A DNA stretch of 56,351 nucleotides from an uncultured Opitutia bacterium (GTDB taxonomy: Bacteria > Verrucomicrobiota > Verrucomicrobiia > Opitutales > Opitutaceae). Below the pieces are notes generated by a model that did no database searches, was not told the origin of the DNA, and worked only from the letters and a program-made list of their open reading frames with translations. The translations under genes were made by a program, and so were the position numbers. The stretch is from NCBI GenBank assembly GCA_903902745.1, contig CAIUWA010000049.1, positions 1 through 56,351 on the forward strand, given 5' to 3'. Shown here piece by piece: positions 8,281 through 17,014 of the stretch; within the stretch, counting starts at the first letter, position 1, and the number at the start of each line of letters is the position of its first letter.

Positions 8281-9900
8281 TCAGTCGTGCGGGGAGTGCA
8301 GATTATTGGGGAGTCCGCTGGCCGTCCAAAATCCCTGCAACCGGGCGGGATCAATCGGCGCCGCGAGGTAAGGCTGAAGCTGCGCCGGATCGGTCAGAGG
8401 CTCGTCCCGGGTCTTGATAAAATCCGCCATGGCCCGCAGCACCGTGCCGCTCATATCGCTGTAAGAACCGGAATGAATGCTGAGGTTACCCTCGTTCATC
8501 TGCCTGCGCGGTCCGCTCATGTAGAGGGTCGAATCCTGCTTCCCCTCCACCGAGGCAACTTCGGCGATGACGACGGCATCAGACGGCACCTCTCGCATCC
8601 GGCCGGTGCGCACCATGCCATACCGCGCCAGCAACTCGCTGTCGCCGGGAGCTTCGAGAAAGGCGGCGAGTTGCATTATATCCGTGGGCAACTGGCCTTC
8701 GTTCGCCTGAGCGTATTTCCACAGAGCCCTGGACATGAGATCGGAGAAATTAACCTTGGCGTTGTTGCGGAGGTCCTGGAATGCGTCCCGCATATCTCCT
8801 TCGGAGTCCAATTTGTGCTTCGTCGCCGTGGTGATCCAATCCTGGTCCTTCAACAGGCGAAGCTCGGGGATCTGCTGCCGCGTCTCCTGCGCCATTTTTT
8901 CCTTCAGGAAATTCACCCGTTCGGACACGACCTTCAACTCGGCATCCAACACGTTGTCGCCGTTCGCCGGCCCGCGTTCATCCGCGACGCTCTTCGTCCG
9001 TCCGGCCGCCACCTCCTGCTGGGCAGCCGCCAGTCGGCCCGCAAGTTCATCATTCTCCTGCTGACGCCGGCGATTCTCGCCGCGCCCCCGTTCCGCCTGC
9101 TGCTGCAGTTCTAGGATTTGATCATCGCGCCGGATGACAAGGTGATGCTCATAAAGGGCCGCACCGAGCAGGGCGGCGACGGTGGTGACGAGGAGGGTTT
9201 TTTGAATCGTGGTCATGGCAATAGTCTTGGCGGCCTCGATGGCGGCGACGTGACCGGCCGCGCCGGTGAGGACCGCGGCGGACGAAAACGAGAGGCCCAG
9301 CCCGATGGGCGCAGTCTGGACCGCGCCGGCGGCCAGATCGGCAGCGAGCGCCGTCGCCCCGATCGCCACGCCGCGCTTGGAAAAATAGCCCCGCAGTTGC
9401 TCGAGAGCGCGGCTCACGCGCTTCTGCGCCGCATCCTCGGACGTGCCGAGCAGCCGGCCGACTTCGCGCAGGCTCTTGTTTTCAAAGTAACGCAGCAGAA
9501 TGGCGCTGCGATCGGTCTCGGCCAGAGTTTCCATCGCCTCGTCCAGCAGGGGCTCGACCTGCGGCCATCCGGGGGAATTCGAATTCATGGCGGCAATTTC
9601 ATAGGCGGTTTGTTCGCGGGCCTGGCGGCGCGATTCGCGCCGGATGACATCGATCGCCGCCCGGCGCGTGGTGAGGTAGAGCCACGCGGTCAGAGGCGCA
9701 TCAGGCTTCATCTGGTGCCCGTGACGGGCCAGCGCGACGAAGACCGTCTACGTGACTTCCTCCGCCAGGTCGGGCGATCGCAGCTGGCGGCGGGCCGCCG
9801 AATAAACCAGGTCGACATGCCGGCTCACCAGCGTCGCGAAGGCCGCCTGCGAGCCTTCCGCCGCATAGTCCCGGATCAACTGCTGGTCATCCGTGCTCAT
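8281..9900 (-). pseudogene. ECF sigma factor with membrane-anchored C-terminal extension, interrupted by an amber codon
   Basis: From ATG 9900 the frame reads MSTDDQQLIRDYAAEGSQAA and then sigma region 2 (AEEVT). It meets TAG at 9750-9748 and continues in the same frame with TVFVALARHG, region 2.3-2.4 (WLYLTTRRAAIDVIRRE) and region 4 (DRSAILLRYFENKSLREVG, TSEDAAQKRVSRALEQLR). The stop stands where relatives have Gln (AEEVTQ-VF-ALA), so one C-to-T change (CAG to TAG) explains it. After region 4 come a membrane segment (LLVTTVAALLGAALY), a coiled coil rich in Gln/Glu/Arg, and a ~200-residue C-terminal domain. This layout is familiar in Verrucomicrobia. Reinitiation at ATG 9711 would lose most of region 2. 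The 3' two-thirds remain fully open, so the lesion is recent, suppressed, or a sequencing error. Confidence 0.85.
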
Positions 9901-9990
9901 TTACCTGAGATAACGCCACTGCTCCCGGAAATCCGACATAAAATCCAGACAGTCCCAAAAAATTCCTCGCCGACATCCTCCGATCTGTTT

Positions 9991-10052
9991 TGAACCACGA
10001 AGAAAACCACCCGGAGGATCGACCTTCGTGACTTCGTGCCTCTGTCGTAAAA
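9991..10052. repeat. Palindromic repeat with cacgaag words
   Basis: Left arm gaaccacgaagaaaacc near 9992-10008, right arm ttcgtgacttcgtgcctct near 10024-10042. It lies between the divergent sigma-factor frame and the MBL hydrolase gene. The start of the longest MBL frame falls inside it, which argues for the later start. Confidence 0.6.
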
Positions 10053-10060
10053 CCCTCCGT

Positions 10061-10987
10061 ATGAAATTCCCCTGCCCCACCATGTCCGTTATTTTGTTCG
10101 CCGCGGCCGCGCTCGCCGCCCTGCCCGCGGCGGCCCAGCCGGTGAACCCGCTCGTGCGGGAGGGCGTGACGGAAAAAATCTCCGAGCACGTGTATGTCAT
10201 ACCCGACGCCAGTATGCCGATGGTGCCCAATGTCGGCATCATTGTCGGGGCCCATGGGACGTTCGTGGTCGACACCGGCATGGGCGTGCGCAACGGGCAA
10301 ACCGTACTGCGCGAGACGGGCAAGGTGAGCAAAAATGCCGAACTGCATCTCGCGACGACTCATTTCCACCCCGAGCATGATCTCGGCGCGATGGCGTTTC
10401 CCCCCGGCACGGAGATGCTGCGCTCGCGCGACCAGCAGAAGGACATCGAGGAATTCGGCCTGCAAGTGGCCCAGTCCTTCAGCAGCCGCTCGCCGTTCTC
10501 GGCCGAACTCCTGAAGGGCGCCGAGTTTCGCAAGGCCGACACCTTCTTCGAGCGCGAGCACACCGTCGATCTCGGCGGCGTCCGCGTGCGCCTGATTGCC
10601 ATGGGCGCCAACCACACCCGCGGGGACACGGCCTTCTGGGTCGAACCGGATGGCATCCTCTTCTCCGGTGACATCGTCATGAAGCCTCAGCCCTCCTTCG
10701 CCAGCCCCTACTCCAGCCTGAAGCACTGGCAGGCCAGCCTGGATATCCTCGAGCAGCTGCACCCGAAACGCATTGTGCCCAGCCATGGCCCGATGGGCGA
10801 CGCGGCCTTCATCACCGCCTACCGGGCGCTTTTTAGCACGGTGCAATCGCGCGCCGCCGAATTGAAGAAGCAAGGCAAGACAGCCGATGAGGCCGTGCAA
10901 GCCCTCACCGCCGAAATGAAGACCCAGTATCCCGACCAGGGCCGCCTAACCGGCGCCATCCGGTCGGCCTACAGCGAAGCGCCGTAA
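10061..10987 (+). CDS. Secreted MBL-fold metallohydrolase
   Basis: A 308-residue protein. ATG 10061 gives a signal peptide (MSVILFAAAALAALPAAAQP) and lies outside the upstream palindrome, so it is preferred over the frame opening at 10028. Metallo-beta-lactamase motifs appear in order: THFHPEHD (HxHxxHD dinuclear metal site), HTRGDT, FSGD and PSHG. The spacing fits the general MBL hydrolase fold (beta-lactamase B3, lactonase and similar groups) but does not fix a substrate. The gene stands alone between two palindromes, diverging from the sigma factor and converging with the esterase gene. Export to the periplasm is inferred from the signal peptide. Confidence 0.88.
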   Translation: MKFPCPTMSVILFAAAALAALPAAAQPVNPLVREGVTEKISEHVYVIPDASMPMVPNVGIIVGAHGTFVVDTGMGVRNGQTVLRETGKVSKNAELHLATTHFHPEHDLGAMAFPPGTEMLRSRDQQKDIEEFGLQVAQSFSSRSPFSAELLKGAEFRKADTFFEREHTVDLGGVRVRLIAMGANHTRGDTAFWVEPDGILFSGDIVMKPQPSFASPYSSLKHWQASLDILEQLHPKRIVPSHGPMGDAAFITAYRALFSTVQSRAAELKKQGKTADEAVQALTAEMKTQYPDQGRLTGAIRSAYSEAP

Positions 10988-10995
10988 GCCAAACT

Positions 10996-11077
10996 GAATT
11001 AGCCACAATGACACGGAGCCACAGCGAAAACTCCGATCGGATTGATCTTTGTCACTCCGTGTCTTTGTGGCCAATTC
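10996..11077. repeat. Palindromic repeat between convergent genes
   Basis: The 23-nt arms 10996-11018 and 11055-11077 pair with two mismatches (gaattagccacaatgacac against its complement). Words ccacaatg, acacggag and ccacagcg follow one another at 8-nt spacing. It sits between the stops of the MBL hydrolase and esterase genes and could also act as a transcription terminator. Confidence 0.8.
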
Positions 11078-11092
11078 GGCCGAGACGGCTGC

Positions 11093-12484
11093 TTATTTTT
11101 TAGCGGCCGGGCGCGGCTGGTCGTCTCCCCGAGGGGCGCCCCGCGGCTCGACCGGGATTTTGTAATCATCGGGCATCGGCGCCGGATGCTTCGGATCAAA
11201 ACTGCCGGCATCATCCACAATATAGTCAGCGAGGCCGAGCTTCGCCTTGCGGATGCCCTCGACGATACAGCGGGACAGCATGTAGCCGCCGTACTGGCTG
11301 CTGTGCGTGCCGTCCCCGGAGGTCCGCGGCGCGAGCTTCGGGCCGAGGGTGTTGATAAGGTCGACGCTCATGGAGTAGAGATCGATCGAGGCGACTCCGG
11401 CCAGCTGGGCCGCGGCGATCGCCGCCTGCGGAAACTCGCCAAGGCTGTCGGTCGGCAGGCCGGTGGTCATGTTGATCCGGGTCATGGGTGAGACGATCAC
11501 CGGGATGCCGCCGCGGCGCCGCACTTCGACGGCGTAGGAGGCCAGCAGCCACTTGTAGTCGGTGTTCGCCTCGACACCGGTGTTGACCCAGTCGCCCTGC
11601 GTATCCTCGACCGGCCAGATGCGGTTGTGGAGCGAGGTCTTGGGGTCGTTGTGGCCGAACTGCATGAAGACATAGTCGCCCGGCTTCATCTCGCTCATGA
11701 CCTTGAACCAGCGGTTTTCCATGCGGAACGCCTTCATCGTCTCGCCCGACTCGGCATGGTTGGCCACCGCCACCGGGGCCTTGAGCCAGCGCGGCAGCAT
11801 CTGCGCCCAAGTGCCGAGCTCGCCACCCTGGTCCGTGACCGTGGAGTCGCCGATGACGAAGACCGTGATGGCGTTGTCCACCTTCTCCAGCTCGAGGGCA
11901 CAGACCGCAGGTTTCGCGTCGCTAAACTGGAAGGTGAGCTTGTCGTCCCACGTCGCGGTGAGAGCCTCGTGCGTCAGCGGGTTGATCTCCCGCGAGTCGA
12001 GCTTCATCACGTTGCCCGGCGAAAGTTCCGGCGTGCGGGTGTTGACGATGAACGAGCGGGTCACGAACTCACCTGCCTTCGTATGCACGCGCTCGAAGAT
12101 CAGCCGGCGGGTCTCGGCCTTCACCGTGGTCGTCGTTTCCTCCTTCGCGTCGCCCAGGGTGAGCGTCACACGGTAATTGCCCGGCGGCACGAACACCGAG
12201 AACTTGAACAGCGGGTCCGCCGTGGCAAAGCCGGCGTGCAGCGGATCGCTGCCGCCGCGGTCCACCGCCTTGACCGTCGCGCCTGGCTCGAAACCGTAAC
12301 CGCGGTCCCGGCTGTAAACCATGTCCGGCTTCACCGACGTGAACCCGGGCGCCACGGCGCCGGGGCCGAAGGCGAACTTCATCCGGATCGTGCGGGCTTC
12401 CTCGGCCGAGGCCGGAGCGGAGCCGAGTGCCATCGCAATGGCCGCGATTGCAAAACCACGGGGATCAAACAGGGGAATTTTCAT
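11093..12484 (-). CDS. SGNH hydrolase, rhamnogalacturonan acetylesterase-like (CE12 type)
   Basis: A 463-residue secreted protein from ATG 12484, with signal peptide MKIPLFDPRGFAIAAIAM. Residues ~30-200 form a beta-rich N-terminal module with the YSRDRGYGFEPG motif found in front of many rhamnogalacturonan acetylesterases. The SGNH domain follows: block I VIGDSTVTD with the nucleophile Ser, block III-type FGHNDPK, and block V DGTHSSQYGG with the Asp/His pair. CE12 enzymes remove acetyl groups from the rhamnogalacturonan backbone of pectin. Together with the arabinose locus at 28-38 kb this supports pectin use; the substrate is inferred from family and module order. The C-terminus is Pro/Arg/Asp-rich. 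It converges with the MBL hydrolase. Confidence 0.85.
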   Translation of the reverse strand: MKIPLFDPRGFAIAAIAMALGSAPASAEEARTIRMKFAFGPGAVAPGFTSVKPDMVYSRDRGYGFEPGATVKAVDRGGSDPLHAGFATADPLFKFSVFVPPGNYRVTLTLGDAKEETTTTVKAETRRLIFERVHTKAGEFVTRSFIVNTRTPELSPGNVMKLDSREINPLTHEALTATWDDKLTFQFSDAKPAVCALELEKVDNAITVFVIGDSTVTDQGGELGTWAQMLPRWLKAPVAVANHAESGETMKAFRMENRWFKVMSEMKPGDYVFMQFGHNDPKTSLHNRIWPVEDTQGDWVNTGVEANTDYKWLLASYAVEVRRRGGIPVIVSPMTRINMTTGLPTDSLGEFPQAAIAAAQLAGVASIDLYSMSVDLINTLGPKLAPRTSGDGTHSSQYGGYMLSRCIVEGIRKAKLGLADYIVDDAGSFDPKHPAPMPDDYKIPVEPRGAPRGDDQPRPAAKK

Positions 12485-12603
12485 GGGGAGCAAAACGGGG
12501 GTGAAGGGGTGAATCCGGTTCCGGCCTTGGGCGCCGATGAGGGTTCCGTGCAGCCTGACGCCCGTCGCGGGAAAAAGTGTCTCCAGTCATGAATCCAATC
12601 GTG

Positions 12604-12681
12604 TCACGCGAAGGCGCGAAGCCGAACCAAGGGGATCGGGTCCGGACTTCGTGCTCTTCGCGCCTTCGCGCCTTCGCGTGA
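12604..12681. repeat. Palindromic repeat with cgcgaag words
   Basis: Perfect 18-bp arms (tcacgcgaaggcgcgaag at 12604-12621, complement at 12664-12681). The extra cttcgcgcc on the right arm shows the same word repeated. It lies between the divergent esterase and lipoprotein genes. Confidence 0.85.
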
Positions 12682-12768
12682 GACCTGCCGCCGCAAGAGA
12701 GAGGATCTACCCGCGGTATGTTTGACTCACCGGCGGCACCGTGACTCGCTCCTTCCACCCCAAGGTTC

Positions 12769-13470
12769 ATGAAGCCTTCCCCGCGATTGTCCGTTCCTTC
12801 AGTCCTTTTGTTCGCGGTCCTGCTGCTTTCGTTCTCCGGCTGCGCTCAGGTTTACCGGATGCAGGTCGATGCCGGCGCCCGTCCGGGCAAGGACGCCCCC
12901 GTTTCTTACGCCGTCCACGAAGCCGGCCTCGTGGAAACTTCGCTGGCCAATCAAACCGCCGCGGCGAAGTTCGTTAACACCGCGCTGTCCGCCAAGGGCA
13001 TGTTCGAGGCGCCCAACCCGGAAACGGCGGACATGGACGTGACCTACTCCTACGAGATCAAGCAGCAGCGGCGCGTGCGCGAATGGGACGAGTCCATTTA
13101 TCAGATCAAGCGGGGCGGAGGCGACCACGTGGGTGGCAGCGTGGGCGAGGGCCCCCTTGGAAAACCCATTTATATCGATCCGCCGGCCGAATTGGATGTC
13201 GAGCAGGTCCATCACACGGCCGACGAGATCGTCTACCTGAAGGAACTCCACCTCGTCGCCACCGAGCGCAAGCCCGCGACGACCGATACTCCGGCCCGGG
13301 TCTGGGATATTTCGATCGGATACGAGGACGCTGATCCAAACCTGGAAAAGTCCATGCCGCTCCTCGCAGCTGCTGGCTGTGATCACATCGGCACCAACAC
13401 CAACGGCCCGATCATTATCCGCCTGCGCGACAAGGACGAGGTCGTGGCCTTCATCAAGCGCGGCCTGTAA
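12769..13470 (+). CDS. Putative outer-membrane or periplasmic lipoprotein
   Basis: A 233-residue protein of unknown function. The N-terminus MKPSPRLSVPSVLLFAVLLL ends in lipobox LSFSGC, with the acylated Cys at about residue 26. The rest is soluble and mixed alpha/beta, resembling in style the DUF4136-type lipoproteins (VDAGARPGKDAPVSYAV early, repeated segments concerned with ageing of peptides absent), but I cannot assign a family. The gene stands between two palindromic repeats and is probably transcribed alone. Confidence 0.8.
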   Translation: MKPSPRLSVPSVLLFAVLLLSFSGCAQVYRMQVDAGARPGKDAPVSYAVHEAGLVETSLANQTAAAKFVNTALSAKGMFEAPNPETADMDVTYSYEIKQQRRVREWDESIYQIKRGGGDHVGGSVGEGPLGKPIYIDPPAELDVEQVHHTADEIVYLKELHLVATERKPATTDTPARVWDISIGYEDADPNLEKSMPLLAAAGCDHIGTNTNGPIIIRLRDKDEVVAFIKRGL

Positions 13471-13506
13471 TCTCAGGGACAGGCGCCGCCAGAAAAGCCC
13501 CTGAAA

Positions 13507-13587
13507 GTTTCACGAAGAGGCGCAGTGGTCGCGGAGAAAAACTGGCTTGAGGTATCTCTCTGCGGCCACTGCGCCTCTGCGGGAAAC
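13507..13587. repeat. Palindromic repeat between convergent genes
   Basis: The 26-nt arms 13507-13532 and 13562-13587 pair with three mismatches (left arm begins gtttcacgaagaggcgcag). It separates the stops of the lipoprotein gene and priA. Confidence 0.8.
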
Positions 13588-13604
13588 CAATCTGATGCTC
13601 GTTC

Positions 13605-15872
13605 CTAACCCAGGTTCACCGGGTCCACGTCGAGCACCTGCGTCATGTCGTCGGGCCAGGCGAAGGCGGCGCGCAGTTCCGCAAGGCGGGGCACCACCTT
13701 GGTTGCCGAGGCGCAGAAATACCAGAGCTGCCAGCGGTACTCGTCCTTGATCTTCTCGATCGGCGACGGCGACGGGCCGCGCAGTTCCAGGCGGTCGCCG
13801 AATTCCTTCTCCACGGTTTTCGCCCATTGCTCGGCGAAGAACTTCAGCTTCTCGGGGTTCGGTCCGCGGAAGAGATGGTGAATCAGGTGACGGTAAGGCG
13901 GATAATGAAACTCCCGCCGGATCTGCAGCTCCGCCGCGGCAAAGCCGGCATAGTCGGCATGGCGCGAGAACTGGATCGCGCCGGCCTGCGGCGTGAAGGT
14001 CTGCACGATGACCTCGCCCGCCCGGTCGCCGCGGCCGGCCCGGCCCGCCACCTGCACGAGGAGCTGGAAGGTCCGCTCGTTGGCCCGGAAATCCGGGATG
14101 TGCATCGAAATGTCGGCGTCGACCAGGCCGACGAGCGTGACGTTCGGAAAGTCCAGGCCCTTGCCGATCATCTGGGTGCCGACGAGAATATCGATCTTGC
14201 CCGCCCGGAAATCGGCGAGGATCTCGCGGAAACGGTTTTTCTTCGCCATCGCGTCGGTGTCCATGCGCTCGATCCGCGCCCGCGGCAGTGCACGGCGCAC
14301 GGCCTCCTCGACGCGCTGCGTGCCGAGGCCCCGCCAGCGGATGTCGGGCGCGGCGCACTGCGGGCAGCGCAGCGGCGCGGGCCGCGTCTCGCCGCAGAGG
14401 TGGCAGCGCAGCGTTTCGTCGGTGCGGTGGTAGGTCAGAGCGATACTGCAGTGCGGGCACTCCTCCACGTGGCCGCACTTGGTGCAGAGCATGGACGACG
14501 AGTAGCCGCGACGGTTGATGAAGAGGATCGTCTGTTCGCGCCGGTCGAGGCGGCCGCGCATGGCGTCGACCAGCTTGCGGGAAAGCGCCGGCAGCGTGCG
14601 CTGGCGCATCGCCTCGATGCGGAGGTCGACGATGTCGATGTGCGGCAGCTTGCGGTCGTCCACGCGCTGGAGGAGCTGGATCAACCGGTATTTTCCCGCC
14701 TGGGCGTTGGCGTAGCTCTCCAGCGACGGCGTGGCCGAGCCAAGCAGGCAGACGGCGCCGTTGAGCTTCGCGCGCATGACCGCGACATCGCGGCCGTGGT
14801 AGCGCGGTGTCTCGTCCTGCTTGTACGCCGGCTCGTGTTCCTCATCCACGACGATGAGCCCGAGATTCTGCACCGGGGCGAAGACCGCGGAGCGCGCGCC
14901 GACCACCACCCTCGCCTCGCCCGTCGCCAGCGCCAGCCAGCCATCCAGCCGCTCGCCCTCGCTCAGATGACTGTGCCAGACCACCACGCGGTGGCCGGGC
15001 GCTATCGCCTCGAGCCGCGAACGCAGGCGCGCGACCGTCTGCGGCGTGAGCGCCACTTCCGGCACGAGGAAAATCACGCCCGTGCCTGCCTTCAGCGCGG
15101 TGTCGATCGCACGCAGGTAAACCTCGGTCTTGCCCGAGCCGGTGACGCCGTGGAGGAGCGAGACGCTGAATTTCTTCGCCGCGAGGCCCGCCGTGACCGT
15201 GGCCACGGCGGCCGCCTGCTCGCCATTCAGCACATGCGGCTGGGAGGCGACGAGTTCGCCGTGCGCCCAGTCGTCGGCGTAGGCCACGCGCTCGACGCGG
15301 CGCGTTTCCTCGCGCAGCACGCCCCGCTTCACCAGCGCGCTGCTCACGGCAGCGGTGAGGCCGAGGCGCTTGAGCACCAGCGCCCTTCCCTGCGGCTTGA
15401 ACTGCTGCTCGAGAAACCGGTACAGCCGCGCCTGCTGCGGGGCGCGCTTGGCCAGCGCGGCCAGTTCGTCGGCGGACAGGCGCTGCGCCACCGTGAGCAG
15501 CTTCTCCTGCTTCAAGCCGGCGCCGTTGCGCACCGCCGCGGGAATCATCGTCTCGATGATGCTGTCGAGCCCGCACGCGTAGTAGCCGGCCATCCAACGG
15601 GCGAGCCCGAGCAGGTCGGGCGGCAACGCGGGAAACGGGTGGACGACCTGCACGATGGATTTGAGCCGGTCGACGGGAAAATCCCGCGGTGCGCCAATCT
15701 CGCCGATGATCCCCAGGCGGATGGTGTTGAGCAGCGGCACGCGCACGAGAGCGCCGACGCCGGCACCCGCCCGCAGCGACTCCGGCACGCGGTAGTGCAG
15801 GAGCTTGTCAAAACCCGCGAGCGGGTGGACGCCGACAATCATGGCCGGATGACGGAGCGCGTTCCGCGGCAT
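13605..15872 (-). CDS. priA: Primosomal protein N' (replication restart helicase PriA)
   Basis: 755 residues, close to the usual PriA length. Motifs in order: N-terminal DNA-binding domain (VRVPLLNTIRLGII), helicase motif I GVTGSGKTEVYL, motif II DEEHEPAYKQDE followed by YHGRDVAVMRA, then the zinc-binding insertion with paired cysteines (CTKCG, CPHC, CHLCG, CPQC), motif V GTQMIGKGLDFPNV and motif VI QVAGRAGRGDRAGEV. PriA rebuilds replication forks at stalled or recombined structures by loading the replicative helicase. The start is ATG 15872 or ATG 15842, the second beginning directly at MIVGVHPLAGF. It diverges from fur, with a ~120-bp repeat element between. Confidence 0.95.
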   Translation of the reverse strand: MPRNALRHPAMIVGVHPLAGFDKLLHYRVPESLRAGAGVGALVRVPLLNTIRLGIIGEIGAPRDFPVDRLKSIVQVVHPFPALPPDLLGLARWMAGYYACGLDSIIETMIPAAVRNGAGLKQEKLLTVAQRLSADELAALAKRAPQQARLYRFLEQQFKPQGRALVLKRLGLTAAVSSALVKRGVLREETRRVERVAYADDWAHGELVASQPHVLNGEQAAAVATVTAGLAAKKFSVSLLHGVTGSGKTEVYLRAIDTALKAGTGVIFLVPEVALTPQTVARLRSRLEAIAPGHRVVVWHSHLSEGERLDGWLALATGEARVVVGARSAVFAPVQNLGLIVVDEEHEPAYKQDETPRYHGRDVAVMRAKLNGAVCLLGSATPSLESYANAQAGKYRLIQLLQRVDDRKLPHIDIVDLRIEAMRQRTLPALSRKLVDAMRGRLDRREQTILFINRRGYSSSMLCTKCGHVEECPHCSIALTYHRTDETLRCHLCGETRPAPLRCPQCAAPDIRWRGLGTQRVEEAVRRALPRARIERMDTDAMAKKNRFREILADFRAGKIDILVGTQMIGKGLDFPNVTLVGLVDADISMHIPDFRANERTFQLLVQVAGRAGRGDRAGEVIVQTFTPQAGAIQFSRHADYAGFAAAELQIRREFHYPPYRHLIHHLFRGPNPEKLKFFAEQWAKTVEKEFGDRLELRGPSPSPIEKIKDEYRWQLWYFCASATKVVPRLAELRAAFAWPDDMTQVLDVDPVNLG

Positions 15873-15932
15873 GGCAAACCTGAAGGGGCCGCGCGGCAGG
15901 CAGACGCCGGAGGACAGAAGCCGGAGGCCGGA

Positions 15933-16055
15933 TTTTTAGCCGCTAAGAGGCGCAAAATGTATCCGGAACTACGACTCGAATCTCCCGCGCGCCTATAGGC
16001 GCAATGTGGATATGGCCGCAGCCCCGGAATTTTTGCGCCTCTTTGCGGCCAAACT
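15933..16055. repeat. ~120-bp palindromic element, copy A (inverted orientation)
   Basis: Ends ccgctaagaggcgcaaaa and the complement of gcgcctctttgcggcc are inverted repeats. The core gcgcctataggcgc carries an asymmetric cgcggg/aatg context that matches, on the opposite strand, the cores at 29743-29868 and 32610-32735. It covers the priA-fur promoter gap and runs into the longest open frame of fur. Confidence 0.85.
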
Positions 16056-16116
16056 AGCTGCTAGGTTGGCGGCAAACGCATTGACACCCGCCGCGCTCGC
16101 GGAAAACAGTCGCGGC

Positions 16117-16581
16117 GTGAGCATCCCTGCGGCCCTGGAGAAATTTCGAAAGTTTCTGACTCAAAAGGGACTGCGCGTGACCAACCAGCGGCTGGCGATC
16201 TTTGACGCCGCCTTCTCGCAGAAGGACCACTTCACCGCCGAGCAGCTGCTCGACTATGCCCGGACGATCGACGACTCCGTCTCGCGCGCCACGGTTTACC
16301 GGACGCTGCCCATCATGACCGAGAGCGCGCTGCTGCGCGAGGTCGACATCGGGTCGGGCGAGAAATTCTACACACCGAACCAGACGGGCGGTTCCACCCA
16401 GGTGGCGCAGGTCGTCTGCCTCGATTGCGACCGGATCTTCGAGATCAGCGCGCCCTTCATGGAATGGTACGGCAGCACGGTGTCATCGAAACTTGGCCTC
16501 ACCCCGGTGTCCCAGCGGCTGCAGGTGAGCGCGAACTGCAACCAGTTCCGCCAGACCGGCACGTGCCCGCGCCACGGTTGA
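16117..16581 (+). CDS. fur: Fur family transcriptional regulator
   Basis: About 154 residues from GTG 16117. The longer frame from 16006 would translate the repeat element at 15933-16055, so I reject its first residues; TTG 16081 is a second option. The winged helix carries [17 protein letters not shown] and [12 protein letters not shown]. Metal sites include the CLDC pair and a second C-terminal pair CNQF...CPRHG, which fits a structural zinc. Fur-type proteins sense iron, zinc or peroxide; which applies here cannot be read from sequence. The next gene, a TPR protein, begins 15 bp after the stop. Confidence 0.88.
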   Translation: MSIPAALEKFRKFLTQKGLRVTNQRLAIFDAAFSQKDHFTAEQLLDYARTIDDSVSRATVYRTLPIMTESALLREVDIGSGEKFYTPNQTGGSTQVAQVVCLDCDRIFEISAPFMEWYGSTVSSKLGLTPVSQRLQVSANCNQFRQTGTCPRHG

Positions 16582-16596
16582 ACCACCGACCATCGC

Positions 16597-16986
16597 ATGT
16601 CAGCCAAGGACAAAACCCACGATCCCACGTTTGAAATCGGGTTCTTCGAGTCGGTGCTCCGCCGCGAGCCGGGCTACGTGGACGTGGTGGAAATCCTCGG
16701 CGGGCTCTACACCCGCCAGGGCCGCATCGCCGACGGGCTGAAGATGGACCGCAAGCTCGTGAAGCTGCAGCCGCGCAACGCCACTGCGCATTACAATCTC
16801 GCCTGCAGCCTCGCCCTTTCCAGCCGCAAGACCGACGCCCTCCGCTCGCTGCGCCAGGCCGTGCAGTTTGGCTACCGGGACTTTGATTGGATGCAGCAGG
16901 ACCCCGACCTCGAGAAGCTGAAGCAGCACCCGGAGTTCCGCTCGCTGCTGGCGCAACTGAAGGCACCGGCGAAGCCGCAGAGCTGA
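16597..16986 (+). CDS. Small tetratricopeptide-repeat protein
   Basis: A 129-residue soluble protein with two or three TPR-like helical pairs (YVDVVEILGGLYTRQGRIAD, NATAHYNLACSLALSSRKTD), then DFDWMQQDPDLEKLKQHPEF, a closing motif common in small bacterial TPR proteins. No signal peptide or catalytic motif is seen. It follows fur by 15 bp and probably shares its transcript. TPRs mediate protein contacts; the partner is unknown. Confidence 0.8.
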   Translation: MSAKDKTHDPTFEIGFFESVLRREPGYVDVVEILGGLYTRQGRIADGLKMDRKLVKLQPRNATAHYNLACSLALSSRKTDALRSLRQAVQFGYRDFDWMQQDPDLEKLKQHPEFRSLLAQLKAPAKPQS

Positions 16987-17014
16987 GCCTTGATCTCCCC
17001 GGCGCCTTGACCCT

